Assembly: GCA_018377235.1 (NCBI GenBank)
Contig: JAGZZT010000008.1
Span: 1-64,000, forward strand
Direction of reading: 5' to 3'
Length of the DNA stretch: 64,000 nucleotides
Source: Clostridium sp.
Lineage (GTDB): Bacteria; Bacillota; Clostridia; Lachnospirales; Lachnospiraceae
Shown here: positions 7,951 through 17,926 of the stretch, in pieces
How positions within the stretch are numbered: the stretch's first letter is position 1
Layout: every line of letters starts with the position of its first letter
The notes under the pieces: model-generated
The model's input: the letters and a program-made list of their open reading frames with translations, nothing else
What the model was told of the DNA's origin: nothing
The model's database searches: none
Program-made: the position numbers and the translations under genes

Positions 7951-8433
7951 TTATGATACTCTCTGGATCTCCAGCACCTTGTACTGAATTACTCCAGCCT
8001 GTGTCTCTACATCTACGATGTCTCCAGCCTTCTTGCCAAGAAGGGCATGACCTACCGGGGACTCGTTGGAAATCTTATTCTGAAGGCTGTTTGCCTCTGT
8101 GGATCCGACGATCTTGAACTCCATCTCCTCGTCAAATTCCATATCTAATACCTTTACACGGCAGCCAATGTTGATTTTCTCAAGATCAATCTCCTCCTCA
8201 ACAACAACCTCCGCATTCTTTAACAGCTTCTCCAGCTGCTCAATTCTGGCCTCGATATCTCTCTGCTCGTCCTTTGCAGCATCGTACTCAGCATTCTCAG
8301 ACAGGTCTCCCTGCTCTCTGGCTTCCTTGATTTTCTGAGCAATCTCCTGACGCTTGTTTACCTTCAAATCCTGTAACTCATCTTCATACTGCTTTAAGCC
8401 TGTGTAAGTGAGGATATGTTTCTTGTCTGCCAT
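7951..8433 (-). CDS. greA: Transcription elongation factor GreA
   Basis: A 160-residue factor that enters the RNA polymerase secondary channel and stimulates transcript cleavage in arrested complexes. The N-terminal coiled coil (about 15-75) carries LSENAEYDAAKDEQ, with the acidic loop tip. The C-terminal FKBP-like domain includes ESPVGHALLGKKAGD. Length and layout are those of a normal GreA. It is the first gene of the greA-lysS operon behind a consensus promoter. Confidence 0.96.
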   Translation of the reverse strand: MADKKHILTYTGLKQYEDELQDLKVNKRQEIAQKIKEAREQGDLSENAEYDAAKDEQRDIEARIEQLEKLLKNAEVVVEEEIDLEKINIGCRVKVLDMEFDEEMEFKIVGSTEANSLQNKISNESPVGHALLGKKAGDIVDVETQAGVIQYKVLEIQRVS

Positions 8434-8538
8434 GATACTTTCCTTCCTTTCGGATTACATTTTGTAGGAGAATTTCTCCTTCTATTCCTGCGTCAGATAC
8501 CCCTGACCGGTATTTTTTTCTTCTTTCCGCATCGCAAT

Positions 8539-8567
8539 ATTATAACTGAATTGCATGCTTATGTCAA
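8539..8567 (-). promoter_or_regulatory. Sigma-A promoter of greA-lysS
   Basis: TTGACA at 8562-8567, a 17-bp spacer and TATAAT at 8539-8544 on the minus strand: a full consensus match about 105 bp upstream of the greA start. Confidence 0.85.
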
Positions 8568-8635
8568 GGAATAGATCCCTGAAACTCTTGATATTTCAGG
8601 CAATTCTGCGCTTTCTTTTCCTTCCTGTCTCTTTC

Positions 8636-9655
8636 CTATCTGAGTCTCGTATTAATCAGCTCCATTAAATCTTCCAAGGTCTCCACCATGTTGATATCGT
8701 TTCTGAGGGCAGCGGAGTGAGGGCACCCGGCGGTGTACCATGCCACATGCTTTCTCATCTCCCGCATGGCGGTAAATTCCCCCTTATACTCTACCTGAAG
8801 CTTCGCATGACGCAGAATCATCTCTCGAATCTCTGCAAGGGATGGCTGAGGCAGGAGCTCCCCTGTCTCCAGGTAATGATTAATTCGATGAAACAGCCAT
8901 GGATTTCCCTTGGCTCCCCTGGCTGCCATCACACCATCGCATCCAGTCTCCTCCATCATCCGCACAGCATCCTCCGGAGCAAAAATGTCACCGTTTCCGA
9001 TCACAGGGATAGAAACTGCCTCCTTTACCTGCCGGATAATATCCCAGTCTGCCGTTCCAGAATAAAACTGCTCTCTGGTTCTCCCGTGAACCGCCACAGC
9101 CGCCGCGCCGCTCTGCTCTGCCATTCTGGCGAACTCCACTGCATTGACTGAGTCGTCATTAAATCCTTTTCTGAACTTGACTGTCACCGGTTTTTTCAGT
9201 TTTTTCGTCATAGCAGAGATAATTTCCCCAGCCAGTCTGGGATTTTTCATCAGGGCAGAGCCTTCCCCATTGTTGACAATCTTCGGTACCGGACAGCCCA
9301 TGTTAATATCAATGATGTCATAAGGCCCCTCCTCCAGCTGCAGCGCCATCTCGCTCATAATCTCCGGATCAGAGCCAAACAGCTGGACAGCCAGAGGATG
9401 CTCCTCTGGTACCGTCTCCAGAAGAGGCTTTGTATTCCTGTTTTTGTAGAGCAGAGCCTTGGCGCTCACCATCTCTGTGCACATCAGGCCGCAGCCCTGT
9501 TCTCTGCAGAGAATGCGAAAGGGCAGATCAGTTACCCCGGCCATCGGCGCCAATCCTACCGGGCTTGGAAGCTCCACTGCTCCGATTTTCAGCTTCTTTT
9601 TCTGCAATACGTTCTCTGTTTTATTTTTCATGGATTCTTCCTGCTTCTCCCTCAT
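8636..9655 (-). CDS. dusB: tRNA-dihydrouridine synthase (DusB-like)
   Basis: An FMN enzyme that reduces uridine to dihydrouridine in the tRNA D-loop. The TIM barrel starts with SPVGLAPMAGVTDLPFR. The motif NMGCPVPKIVNNGEGSALM contains the catalytic Cys. KKPVTVKFRKGFN and GVMAARGAKGNPWLF supply tRNA/FMN contacts. At about 339 residues it has normal length. The start is uncertain between ATG 9655 and ATG 9631, which both have weak ribosome sites. It follows the DUF6145-like gene by 9 bp and is probably its partner in one operon. Confidence 0.92.
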   Translation of the reverse strand: MREKQEESMKNKTENVLQKKKLKIGAVELPSPVGLAPMAGVTDLPFRILCREQGCGLMCTEMVSAKALLYKNRNTKPLLETVPEEHPLAVQLFGSDPEIMSEMALQLEEGPYDIIDINMGCPVPKIVNNGEGSALMKNPRLAGEIISAMTKKLKKPVTVKFRKGFNDDSVNAVEFARMAEQSGAAAVAVHGRTREQFYSGTADWDIIRQVKEAVSIPVIGNGDIFAPEDAVRMMEETGCDGVMAARGAKGNPWLFHRINHYLETGELLPQPSLAEIREMILRHAKLQVEYKGEFTAMREMRKHVAWYTAGCPHSAALRNDINMVETLEDLMELINTRLR

Positions 9656-9664
9656 GAACTCTCC

Positions 9665-10030
9665 CTACTTTTCTTCCTCAAGAAAGAGGCTTTTCAATTT
9701 TTCAGCATCCTCTCCCTCAGAAATAAATACGCGGTAGTAAAGCTCCAGGGCCTCTAACAGCTCTCTCTTTTCTATCTGGTACTGCTTGATTTTCAGAGCG
9801 CTTCCGATCTCATCAAACAGATAGTCCGTCTCGTCACAGGCCACCTTAAACTGCAGCTCTCCCTCCGGAGTAAACTCTAAAGTCAGCACTCCCCCCACAT
9901 CTTCTGTAAACATAACGCACATGATCTGAAGCTCTTCCTTCACCTGCTCCGGAAGTCTGGAAAAGTCCTCGTTAAAATAATATTTTTCCACATAGGAATT
10001 AGCTCCGCAGAGCACTACATTTTCTTCCAT
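9665..10030 (-). CDS. DUF6145-like protein of unknown function
   Basis: A 121-residue acidic, soluble protein (MEENVVLCGANSYVEKYYFNED) with no recognisable catalytic motif, signal peptide or membrane segment. It resembles a Lachnospiraceae family listed as DUF6145; the family name is from memory. ATG 10030 follows AGGAGAG. It lies just downstream of the pfkA terminator and 9 bp upstream of dusB, so it is likely co-transcribed with dusB. Confidence 0.7.
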   Translation of the reverse strand: MEENVVLCGANSYVEKYYFNEDFSRLPEQVKEELQIMCVMFTEDVGGVLTLEFTPEGELQFKVACDETDYLFDEIGSALKIKQYQIEKRELLEALELYYRVFISEGEDAEKLKSLFLEEEK

Positions 10031-10052
10031 CTATCTCTCCTTACCGACTGTG

Positions 10053-10088
10053 AAAAAGACACCAGAGCGCTTCTGCACCCTGATGTCT
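10053..10088 (-). terminator. Terminator of pfkA
   Basis: AGACATCAG pairs with CTGGTGTCT (one G-U pair) around a 14-nt loop, followed on the minus strand by TTTTTC. It lies 35 bp past the pfkA stop. Confidence 0.8.
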
Positions 10089-10122
10089 CATCTGCCCTTT
10101 AGGACTTTTGCAGCCTTTTATC

Positions 10123-11103
<981 letters not shown>

Positions 11104-11165
11104 CTACCTCCATTTGTCACGTCTATCAAAAATCTTTAAAAATAATGCATTCTATCCTGTACATT

Positions 11166-14100
11166 CTAATTCATTTTCCCTATCTTTTCAATAGTTTTTT
11201 CTACTACTTTGACATTTTTTTCACCAAGTTTCTCAGAAAGCCTTGACGTCAGCTGCAAATCAGCATTGACTCTCCAGTTTGCCGGCAGGACTTTTTTCGC
11301 TCTCTCTGCTTCCAGATAGATCACGACTCTGTCGTTTCCTTCACTGAGCCTCAGCATATCCAAAAGTTCCTGCTCCGAAGAAAAATACTCGTCCTTATTG
11401 GGATATTTCAGCCACAGCTCCCTGGGAACCATGGAAAATGGAATAATTCTCTCGCAAATCAGTTTTCCGGCCGGATCGTCTCCGATAGACACACGTCCCT
11501 GAACAAATACCTTTTCGTCTTCTATCAGCAGATCCCGCTTCTTCTCATAATCTCTGGGAAAGATCAGCACTTCTACTGTTCCGGCCAAATCCTCCACAGT
11601 AATGAACGCCATCATCTTATTCTGCCTTGTAGTCTTGACTGTTTTCTCTGTGATCATGCCTCCAATCGTCACATAGGCGCCGTCGCAGACTCTGGCGCTT
11701 CCCTCCTCTTCATTGACGATAAAGTCGGAGGAAACAGCAGTCACGTTCTTTTTCCAGAGATCCATATACTCCTCCAGAGGATGGCCGCTGACATAGACTC
11801 CCAGCATCTCCTTTTCAAAGGCCAGAAGCTCCTCCTTGGTATACTCGCCCACATTGGGGAACGTAATCTGAAACTGTTCCTTTTCTTCCTCTTCCACAAA
11901 ATCAAACAAGGACATCTGGCCTTCCATGGAATTCTTTTTTTCCTTGTTTTTCTGATCTAACAGAGCCGCAGAGACCAGAAATTTCTGCTTTCTGGTTCCT
12001 GGAAGACTGTCCAAAGCCCCTGATTTGATAAAACTTTCAATTGTCCTTTTATTGACCTCTTTGTTGCTCATGCGGCCAATAAAATCCTCCAGGGATGTGA
12101 AGAGGCCTCTGGCTGTCCTCTCCTTTACGATCTCGTCCACCACGCTCTGGCCAATGCTTTTAATAGCAGAAAGGCCGTAGCGGATAGCGCCTGACGATAC
12201 AGAGAAACCGCCTTCCCCTTCGTTAATATCCGGCGGCATAATCTTCATGCCCATCTGGCGGCAGGTTAAGATATACTCGGATACCTTAGAAACATTATCC
12301 TTCACAGATGTCATCAGAGCTGCCATAAACTCTACCGGATAATAGTATTTCAGGTACGCCGTCTGATAGGAAACCACCGCGTAGGCCGCCGCATGAGACT
12401 TGTTGAAGGCGTACTTGGCGAAGTCGATCATCTCGTCATAGATAGTGTTAGCCGTCTTCTCATCGATACCATTGGCAATGCAGCCTTTTACTCCCTCCTC
12501 CGGATTTCCGTAGACAAAGTTTTTCCTCTCCTTCTCCATTACAGCAGCCTTTTTCTTGGACATGGCGCGGCGTACCAGATCACTTCGTCCCAGAGTATAT
12601 CCTGCCAAATCCCGCACAATCTGCATCACCTGCTCCTGGTAGACAATACATCCGTAGGTAGGGCTTAAAATCGGCTCCAGCTGGGGGCAATCATAGGTAA
12701 TGGAGCTTCTGTCATTTTTTCCTTTCAGATACTTGGGAATAAAATCCATGGGGCCCGGACGGTACAGGGAGATGCCTGCAATGATATCCTCCAGGTTTTC
12801 CGGCTTCAATTCCTTCATGAAGCTCTTCATACCGCCGCTTTCCAGCTGGAACACGCCGTCATTTTTTCCTGTTCCCAGAGATTCCAGCACTGCCCTGTCA
12901 TTGTAGTCAATTTTGTTCAAATCAATGTGGATTCCGTGAGTTTTCTCTGCCTGACGCACAGCATTCTGAATCACAGTCAAAGTACGCAGGCCCAGGAAAT
13001 CCATTTTTAAAAGTCCCAGTTCCTCTAAAGTAGTCATAGTAAACTGGGTGGTAATCGAGCCGTCTGCTGCTCTGGACAGTGGCACATATTCATCTACCTT
13101 ATTCCGGCTGATCACAACTCCAGCTGCGTGCATAGACGTATGCCTTGGCAGCCCCTCCAGCCTTCTGCTCATATCAATCAGATATTTGATCTCAGGATCG
13201 CTGTCATAGGCCTCTTTAAGCTCCGGGGTCTTTAAAGCCTTGTCAAGAGTCATGCCCAGATCCCCCGGAATCATCTTGGCCACAGCATCGCACTTGGCAT
13301 AGGGCATATCTAACACTCTTCCCACATCACGGACCACACCTTTGGCCGCCAGAGTACCGAAGGTTACTATCTGTACCACCCGATCTCTTCCGTACTTCTG
13401 CACCACATAGTCGATAACCTCCTGGCGGCGCTCGAAGCAGAAATCAATGTCAATATCAGGCATGGACACTCGTTCCGGATTCAAAAAACGCTCAAACAGC
13501 AGGTTGTAACGGATTGGATCGATATCTGTAATTCCCAAGCTGTAAGAGACGATACTTCCCGCAGCGGATCCCCTTCCCGGCCCCACCATAATATCGTGAG
13601 AGCGGGCAAAGTGGATGAAATCCCACACAATCAGAAAGTAATCTACATAACCCATGGACTGTATGACAGAAAGCTCATAGTCCAGCCGTTTTCTGAGGCT
13701 TCCATCATCCTCCGGATACCGCTTCTCAAAGCCTTCCGTACACAGCTCATTTAGATATTCCCATGATGTCTTTCCTCCCGGCACGTCAAACTGCGGAATC
13801 TTTGTAACGCCAAACTCAATCTCCACATTGCAGCGCATGGCAATCTTATGAGTATTTTCCAGAGCCTCCAGAGCATAGGGAAAGAGACTCTTCATCTCCT
13901 CCTCCGACTTGACGTAATACTGACCGCCCTCGTAGCGCATTCTGTTTTCATCAGCCACCTTTTTGCCCGTCTGGATGCAGAGAAGAATATCGTGGGACTT
14001 TTCATCCTCCCTGTTAATATAATGGCAGTCGTTGGTGGCAACCAAAGGAATTCCTGTATCCTGGCTCATTCTTAAAAGCCCCTGGTTGACTGTCTTCTGC

Positions 14101-14645
14101 AGGGGGATTCCATGATCCTGCAGCTCCAAAAAGAAATTTCCTTCCCCAAAGATCCTCTGATATCTGAGAGCTGCCTTCTTTCCCTCCTCGTACATGCCGC
14201 GGGCCAGATTTCGCTGAACCTCGCCGGCCAGGCAGGCAGAAAGACAGATCAGTCCCCTGCTGTACCTTTCCAGGGTTTCATAATCCACTCTGGGCTTATA
14301 GTAAAATCCCTCCACAAAACCCACAGACACAATTTTCATCAGGTTCTGATACCCTTCATTGTTCTCTGCCAGAAGAATCAGGTGATAATATTTATCTTCT
14401 CCCACTCCAATTTCCCGATCAAACCGGGAGCCTGGGCACACATAAATCTCGCAGCCCAAAATAGGACGGATTCCCGCCTCTTTTGCAGCCCGGTAAAAAT
14501 CAATGACTCCGTACATAACGCCATGATCCGTGATAGCCAGGCTGTCCATTCCCAGATCCTTTACCCGGGCCACCAGTTCCCCTATTTTGGAGGAAGCGTC
14601 TAAAAGGCTGTACTCTGTATGCACATGAAGATGTGTAAAAGCCAT
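11166..14645 (-). CDS. dnaE: DNA polymerase III alpha subunit (DnaE type)
   Basis: A replicative or lesion-tolerant C-family polymerase of 1,159 residues. The order is: N-terminal PHP domain (HLHVHTEYSLLDAS), palm with the PDIDIDF motif (catalytic aspartates), fingers, helix-hairpin-helix, and a C-terminal OB fold (GMITEKTVKTTRQNKMMAFITVEDLAG). There is no inserted exonuclease, so it is DnaE rather than PolC. It sits between crh and pfkA in the conserved order. ATG 14645 has AAAGGAAG upstream. Confidence 0.97.
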   Translation of the reverse strand: MAFTHLHVHTEYSLLDASSKIGELVARVKDLGMDSLAITDHGVMYGVIDFYRAAKEAGIRPILGCEIYVCPGSRFDREIGVGEDKYYHLILLAENNEGYQNLMKIVSVGFVEGFYYKPRVDYETLERYSRGLICLSACLAGEVQRNLARGMYEEGKKAALRYQRIFGEGNFFLELQDHGIPLQKTVNQGLLRMSQDTGIPLVATNDCHYINREDEKSHDILLCIQTGKKVADENRMRYEGGQYYVKSEEEMKSLFPYALEALENTHKIAMRCNVEIEFGVTKIPQFDVPGGKTSWEYLNELCTEGFEKRYPEDDGSLRKRLDYELSVIQSMGYVDYFLIVWDFIHFARSHDIMVGPGRGSAAGSIVSYSLGITDIDPIRYNLLFERFLNPERVSMPDIDIDFCFERRQEVIDYVVQKYGRDRVVQIVTFGTLAAKGVVRDVGRVLDMPYAKCDAVAKMIPGDLGMTLDKALKTPELKEAYDSDPEIKYLIDMSRRLEGLPRHTSMHAAGVVISRNKVDEYVPLSRAADGSITTQFTMTTLEELGLLKMDFLGLRTLTVIQNAVRQAEKTHGIHIDLNKIDYNDRAVLESLGTGKNDGVFQLESGGMKSFMKELKPENLEDIIAGISLYRPGPMDFIPKYLKGKNDRSSITYDCPQLEPILSPTYGCIVYQEQVMQIVRDLAGYTLGRSDLVRRAMSKKKAAVMEKERKNFVYGNPEEGVKGCIANGIDEKTANTIYDEMIDFAKYAFNKSHAAAYAVVSYQTAYLKYYYPVEFMAALMTSVKDNVSKVSEYILTCRQMGMKIMPPDINEGEGGFSVSSGAIRYGLSAIKSIGQSVVDEIVKERTARGLFTSLEDFIGRMSNKEVNKRTIESFIKSGALDSLPGTRKQKFLVSAALLDQKNKEKKNSMEGQMSLFDFVEEEEKEQFQITFPNVGEYTKEELLAFEKEMLGVYVSGHPLEEYMDLWKKNVTAVSSDFIVNEEEGSARVCDGAYVTIGGMITEKTVKTTRQNKMMAFITVEDLAGTVEVLIFPRDYEKKRDLLIEDEKVFVQGRVSIGDDPAGKLICERIIPFSMVPRELWLKYPNKDEYFSSEQELLDMLRLSEGNDRVVIYLEAERAKKVLPANWRVNADLQLTSRLSEKLGEKNVKVVEKTIEKIGKMN

Positions 14646-14675
14646 GTAATCTTCCTTTCCTTATGAAATGTTAAG

Positions 14676-14708
14676 AAGGAGGGATACAGCGTCTGCCGTT
14701 CCCTCCTT
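14676..14708. terminator. Hairpin between crh and dnaE
   Basis: The 9-bp stem AAGGAGGGA/TCCCTCCTT spans 14676-14684 and 14700-14708. On the minus strand it is followed by CTTAAC with few Ts, so termination after crh may be partial. Confidence 0.5.
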
Positions 14709-14755
14709 TTCATCCGTCTATGTTCCTCTTGGAAAAGCTCCATTTTGTCTGTTTC

Positions 14756-15010
14756 CTATTCGGCAGACAGGTATTTTTCAATGCTTGCGATCGCCGTGTC
14801 CTCATCAGATCCATCGGCACTAACAACCACCTTCTCGCCTACTGGAAGCACCAGGGACATCATTCCCATAATGCTCTTTGCATTTACTTTTTTATTATCA
14901 TATTCCATGTAAATGCGGCTTTCATACTGGCTGGCTACCTGTACCAGCATGGCTACCGGGCGCGCTTCAAGTCCTGACGCCAGCTCGATTGTGACTTCCT
15001 TACTTTTCAT
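14756..15010 (-). CDS. crh: Crh-like HPr paralogue with Glu15 in place of the active His
   Basis: An 84-residue HPr-fold protein. In HPr, His15 carries phosphate from PEP. Here the motif reads GLEARPVA, so position 15 is Glu. Ser46, the HPr kinase target, is kept in KKVNAKSIMGMMSL. The protein should therefore not carry PTS phosphate but could be phosphorylated by HprK and serve as a CcpA corepressor, as Crh does in Bacillus subtilis (Gln15). Crh also lies next to whiA in B. subtilis, so synteny supports the call. ATG 15010 has GGAGG upstream. hprK lies about 3 kb upstream in the same gene series. Confidence 0.8.
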   Translation of the reverse strand: MKSKEVTIELASGLEARPVAMLVQVASQYESRIYMEYDNKKVNAKSIMGMMSLVLPVGEKVVVSADGSDEDTAIASIEKYLSAE

Positions 15011-15044
15011 AACTTTCCTCCTCATTCCTTTCAAGGAACAATTC

Positions 15045-16004
15045 TTACTGCTGTGATGTTTGTCCTCTCAGACTCTCGGCAATGGTGCTGATCTTTCTGA
15101 GCCTGTGGTTCACCCCTGATTTTCCCACAGGAGGACTAAGTATCTCTCCAAGTTCCTTTAAAGTAGCATCTGGCCGTTCCAATCTCGCCTGGGCGATCTC
15201 AGCTAAAGATTCAGGCAGGTAGTCCAGTCCAACTGTGTCTCTGATATATGAAATATCCTGGAGCTGCTTGACAGCGGCAGACACGGTTTTATTAATATTC
15301 GCAGTCTCACAGTTGACCTGGCGGTTCACACTGTTTCTCATCTCTTTGAGGATTCTGATATTTTCAAGCTCCATCAGGGCCAAAGGAGCTTCCATCACGC
15401 TCAGAATCTCTACAATCTGACTGCCCTCTTTTATATATACCACATAATACTTCTTTCTGACAACTATTTTTGCCTCAATGGAAAAAGTCCCTATAATTTC
15501 CCTCAGCTGTTCTGCCTTTTCCTCGGAGGAGCAGACAATTTCAAAATGGTAAAACTTTTCCGGATCGCTTAAAGATCCTGCCGCCAGAAAAGCGCCGCGG
15601 ACAAAGGCTCTCCGGCAGCAGGAATTCTGGATAATCAGATTTTTCACCACAGACATATTTTCGCAGATATCACCGTCGTCACCCAGAAGTCTGGCCGCCT
15701 GAAGTACCCGAACCGCATCCTGATTGCGTCTGACAGCTACTGTATATGTCCTGTTTTTCTTTAAAAACGCATTCCTGCGGATTGCCACATCCGCTCTAAT
15801 ATTAAATGCTTTTTTCAGTAATGTAAAGTATTTTCTCGCAACCGCCACATTTTCCGTATGGATGCGAATCATGTACTGGTTATCCTCTGTGATATGAACC
15901 TTTCCGCACAGACTTAAAATAGCCGCAATTTCCGCTATCTGACAATGCCTGGCAGGGCTCACCTGCCTGGAAAGCTCCTCTTTTACATGTGAAGAAAACG
16001 ACAA
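15045..16004 (-). CDS. whiA: WhiA, sporulation/cell division DNA-binding protein
   Basis: A 319-residue protein with an N-terminal LAGLIDADG homing-endonuclease-like domain and a C-terminal helix-turn-helix (PDATLKELGEILSPPVGKSGVNHRLRKI). It acts in cell division and sporulation control. The start is TTG 16004, 6 nt after AGGAGG. It follows rapZ directly and precedes crh, the standard order in Bacillota. Confidence 0.95.
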   Translation of the reverse strand: MSFSSHVKEELSRQVSPARHCQIAEIAAILSLCGKVHITEDNQYMIRIHTENVAVARKYFTLLKKAFNIRADVAIRRNAFLKKNRTYTVAVRRNQDAVRVLQAARLLGDDGDICENMSVVKNLIIQNSCCRRAFVRGAFLAAGSLSDPEKFYHFEIVCSSEEKAEQLREIIGTFSIEAKIVVRKKYYVVYIKEGSQIVEILSVMEAPLALMELENIRILKEMRNSVNRQVNCETANINKTVSAAVKQLQDISYIRDTVGLDYLPESLAEIAQARLERPDATLKELGEILSPPVGKSGVNHRLRKISTIAESLRGQTSQQ

Positions 16005-16005
16005 A

Positions 16006-16887
16006 TCAAACCTCCTGCTTTCTCCTGCTGTCCTTCTCTATATCTCTGTGCTCAATCTTTACGCCGATATCCTCCTTCGCTTTCAGCTGCTCATAGAGGC
16101 GGTTGGCCACTGTCACAGAGCGGTGTTTCCCCCCTGTGCAACCAATAGCGATTACCAGCTGATTTTTTCCCTCTTCCACATAGTGGGGAAGCAGAAACAG
16201 CACCATATCGGAAAGCTTTTTTAAAAATTCCTCCGCCAGACCGCCCTTCATGACAAATTCCTGCACCTCAGGCTCGTTTCCCGTATGGCTTTTCAGCTCG
16301 TCTACATAGTATGGGTTAGGCAGAAAGCGCACATCGAACACAAGATCCGCGTCCACGGGAATCCCATACTTGAAACCAAAGCTCAGCACTGTTACATAAA
16401 GGCTCCTGTAGTCCTCATTAGAGACAAAAATTTTCTCCAGCTCGATCCGCAGCTCTCTGGTGAGAAGCATACTGGTATCTAAAATATAATCTGCCCTTTT
16501 CTTTAAAAAAGCCAGCTTTTTCCGTTCCTTCTCAATGCCCCGATCCAGCCGATCCAGGCCTGCCAGAGGATGACTTCTCCTGGTCTCCTTGTAGCGCTTG
16601 ATCAGAACCTCGTCTCCTGCATCAAGGAATAGAATCTCATAGGAAAAGCGGCTCTCGTCCCACTCTTTTAAAATGGCTCCCAGTTCCTCCAGAGACTCTC
16701 CGCTTCTGATATCGATTCCAAGGGCAGCCCGGCTTTTCCCGCCTTGTCTGGCTCCCACCAGTTCTGCAAACTTTCCGATCAGCGGAATCGGAAGATTATC
16801 CACACAGTAAAAGCCCATATCCTCCAGCATTTTGAGAGCTGTCGTCTTTCCGGCTCCGCTCATTCCGGTTACAATTACAAGCCGCAT
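16006..16887 (-). CDS. rapZ: RapZ/YvcJ nucleotide-binding protein
   Basis: A 293-residue P-loop NTPase. The Walker A GMSGAGKT is at residues 8-15, and the C-terminal domain has the conserved IGCTGGKHRSVTVANRLYE. Family members are RNase adaptors in Enterobacteria. In Gram-positives the homologue YvcJ hydrolyses GTP and ATP and affects competence. It lies 3 bp after murB and 1 bp before whiA, so one operon is very likely. ATG 16887 has AAGGAG upstream. Confidence 0.94.
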   Translation of the reverse strand: MRLVIVTGMSGAGKTTALKMLEDMGFYCVDNLPIPLIGKFAELVGARQGGKSRAALGIDIRSGESLEELGAILKEWDESRFSYEILFLDAGDEVLIKRYKETRRSHPLAGLDRLDRGIEKERKKLAFLKKRADYILDTSMLLTRELRIELEKIFVSNEDYRSLYVTVLSFGFKYGIPVDADLVFDVRFLPNPYYVDELKSHTGNEPEVQEFVMKGGLAEEFLKKLSDMVLFLLPHYVEEGKNQLVIAIGCTGGKHRSVTVANRLYEQLKAKEDIGVKIEHRDIEKDSRRKQEV

Positions 16888-16890
16888 ACT

Positions 16891-17859
16891 CTACTCCTTC
16901 TTTGAATCGGTTTCACTGCCCTCTCTCTGAACAGTCTGCTCAAAGCCGAGAAGACGAACCTCCGGTTCCAGCCATACGCCGGATGTTTCAAATACCCGTC
17001 TTCTGACTTCTCCAATCAGATTTCTTATGTCCTCCGGAGACGCCTGCTCCCGGTTAATTATAAATCCGGCGTGTTTTTCCGATACCTGGGCTCCTCCTAT
17101 TGAAAATCCTTTCAGCCCTGCATCCTCAATCAGCTTTCCGGCAAAATATCCCTCCGGCCTTTTAAAGGTACTGCCAGCGCTTGGATACTCCAGAGGCTGC
17201 TTGTCTCGTCTGCGAAAAGCCAAATCCTCCATCTTCTCCCGAATTTCCTGCTGATTTCCCTTTTTTAGTCTCATCACTGCTGAAAGAACTGTATAGCCTT
17301 TTTCTGGAATATTGCTGCGGCGATATGACAGAGCCAGTTCTCCTGCCGGCAGTTCTCTTATTTTGCCTTCTCGGGTCATCACACGGACAGAAACCAGAAT
17401 ATCCTTCATCTCACCGCCGTAGGCTCCGGCATTCATCACTGCCGCTCCTCCCAGCGTCCCTGGGATTCCTGCAGCAAACTCAAAGCCTGTCAGCCCTTCT
17501 TCCAGTGCCGCCCAGCCAATTTTGGAGAGCAGAAGGCCTGCACCAGCCTGCAGAAGTACACTTCCATTTCCTTCCTCCCAGCTCTTCCACTGTTTAAACG
17601 CACCTTCCAGCTGAATCATAACCCCCGGAAATCCTCCGCTTCCCACCAGCAGATTACTTCCATTGCCCAGCATATAATAGGGAACCTGGTGTTCCCGGCA
17701 GGCGCTTACTGTCCTTCTCAGCTCCTCCTCCGTTTTAACTGCCGCAAAAAAGGCAGCCGGCCCTCCTGCCCGGAAGGTTGTGTGAGAAGCCATGGATTCC
17801 TGCCTTTTTATCTGTCCTTCCCCTGCCGCTTCACACAGTTCTCTGTAAAACTCATTCAT
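16891..17859 (-). CDS. murB: UDP-N-acetylenolpyruvoylglucosamine reductase
   Basis: An FAD enzyme that reduces UDP-GlcNAc-enolpyruvate to UDP-MurNAc in peptidoglycan synthesis. It has 322 residues. FAD-binding segments YMLGNGSNLLVGSGGFPGVMI and AGIPGTLGGAAVMNAGAYGGE are visible, and PSAGSTFKRPEG holds the catalytic Ser. The short C-terminal form fits the type II enzymes of Gram-positives. It lies 67 bp downstream of hprK and 3 bp before rapZ. Confidence 0.96.
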   Translation of the reverse strand: MNEFYRELCEAAGEGQIKRQESMASHTTFRAGGPAAFFAAVKTEEELRRTVSACREHQVPYYMLGNGSNLLVGSGGFPGVMIQLEGAFKQWKSWEEGNGSVLLQAGAGLLLSKIGWAALEEGLTGFEFAAGIPGTLGGAAVMNAGAYGGEMKDILVSVRVMTREGKIRELPAGELALSYRRSNIPEKGYTVLSAVMRLKKGNQQEIREKMEDLAFRRRDKQPLEYPSAGSTFKRPEGYFAGKLIEDAGLKGFSIGGAQVSEKHAGFIINREQASPEDIRNLIGEVRRRVFETSGVWLEPEVRLLGFEQTVQREGSETDSKKE

Positions 17860-17926
17860 GACCAGTTTCCTCTCTGAACTTCTTTTCTGATTCTGCCTTC
17901 GCCAGGAAAGCAGATTTCAGCAGATT

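Noticed and set aside
8578..8600. CCTGAAA/TTTCAGG hairpin after dusB as a terminator
   Set aside because: Only 7 bp with no T-run; it may help but is not convincing.
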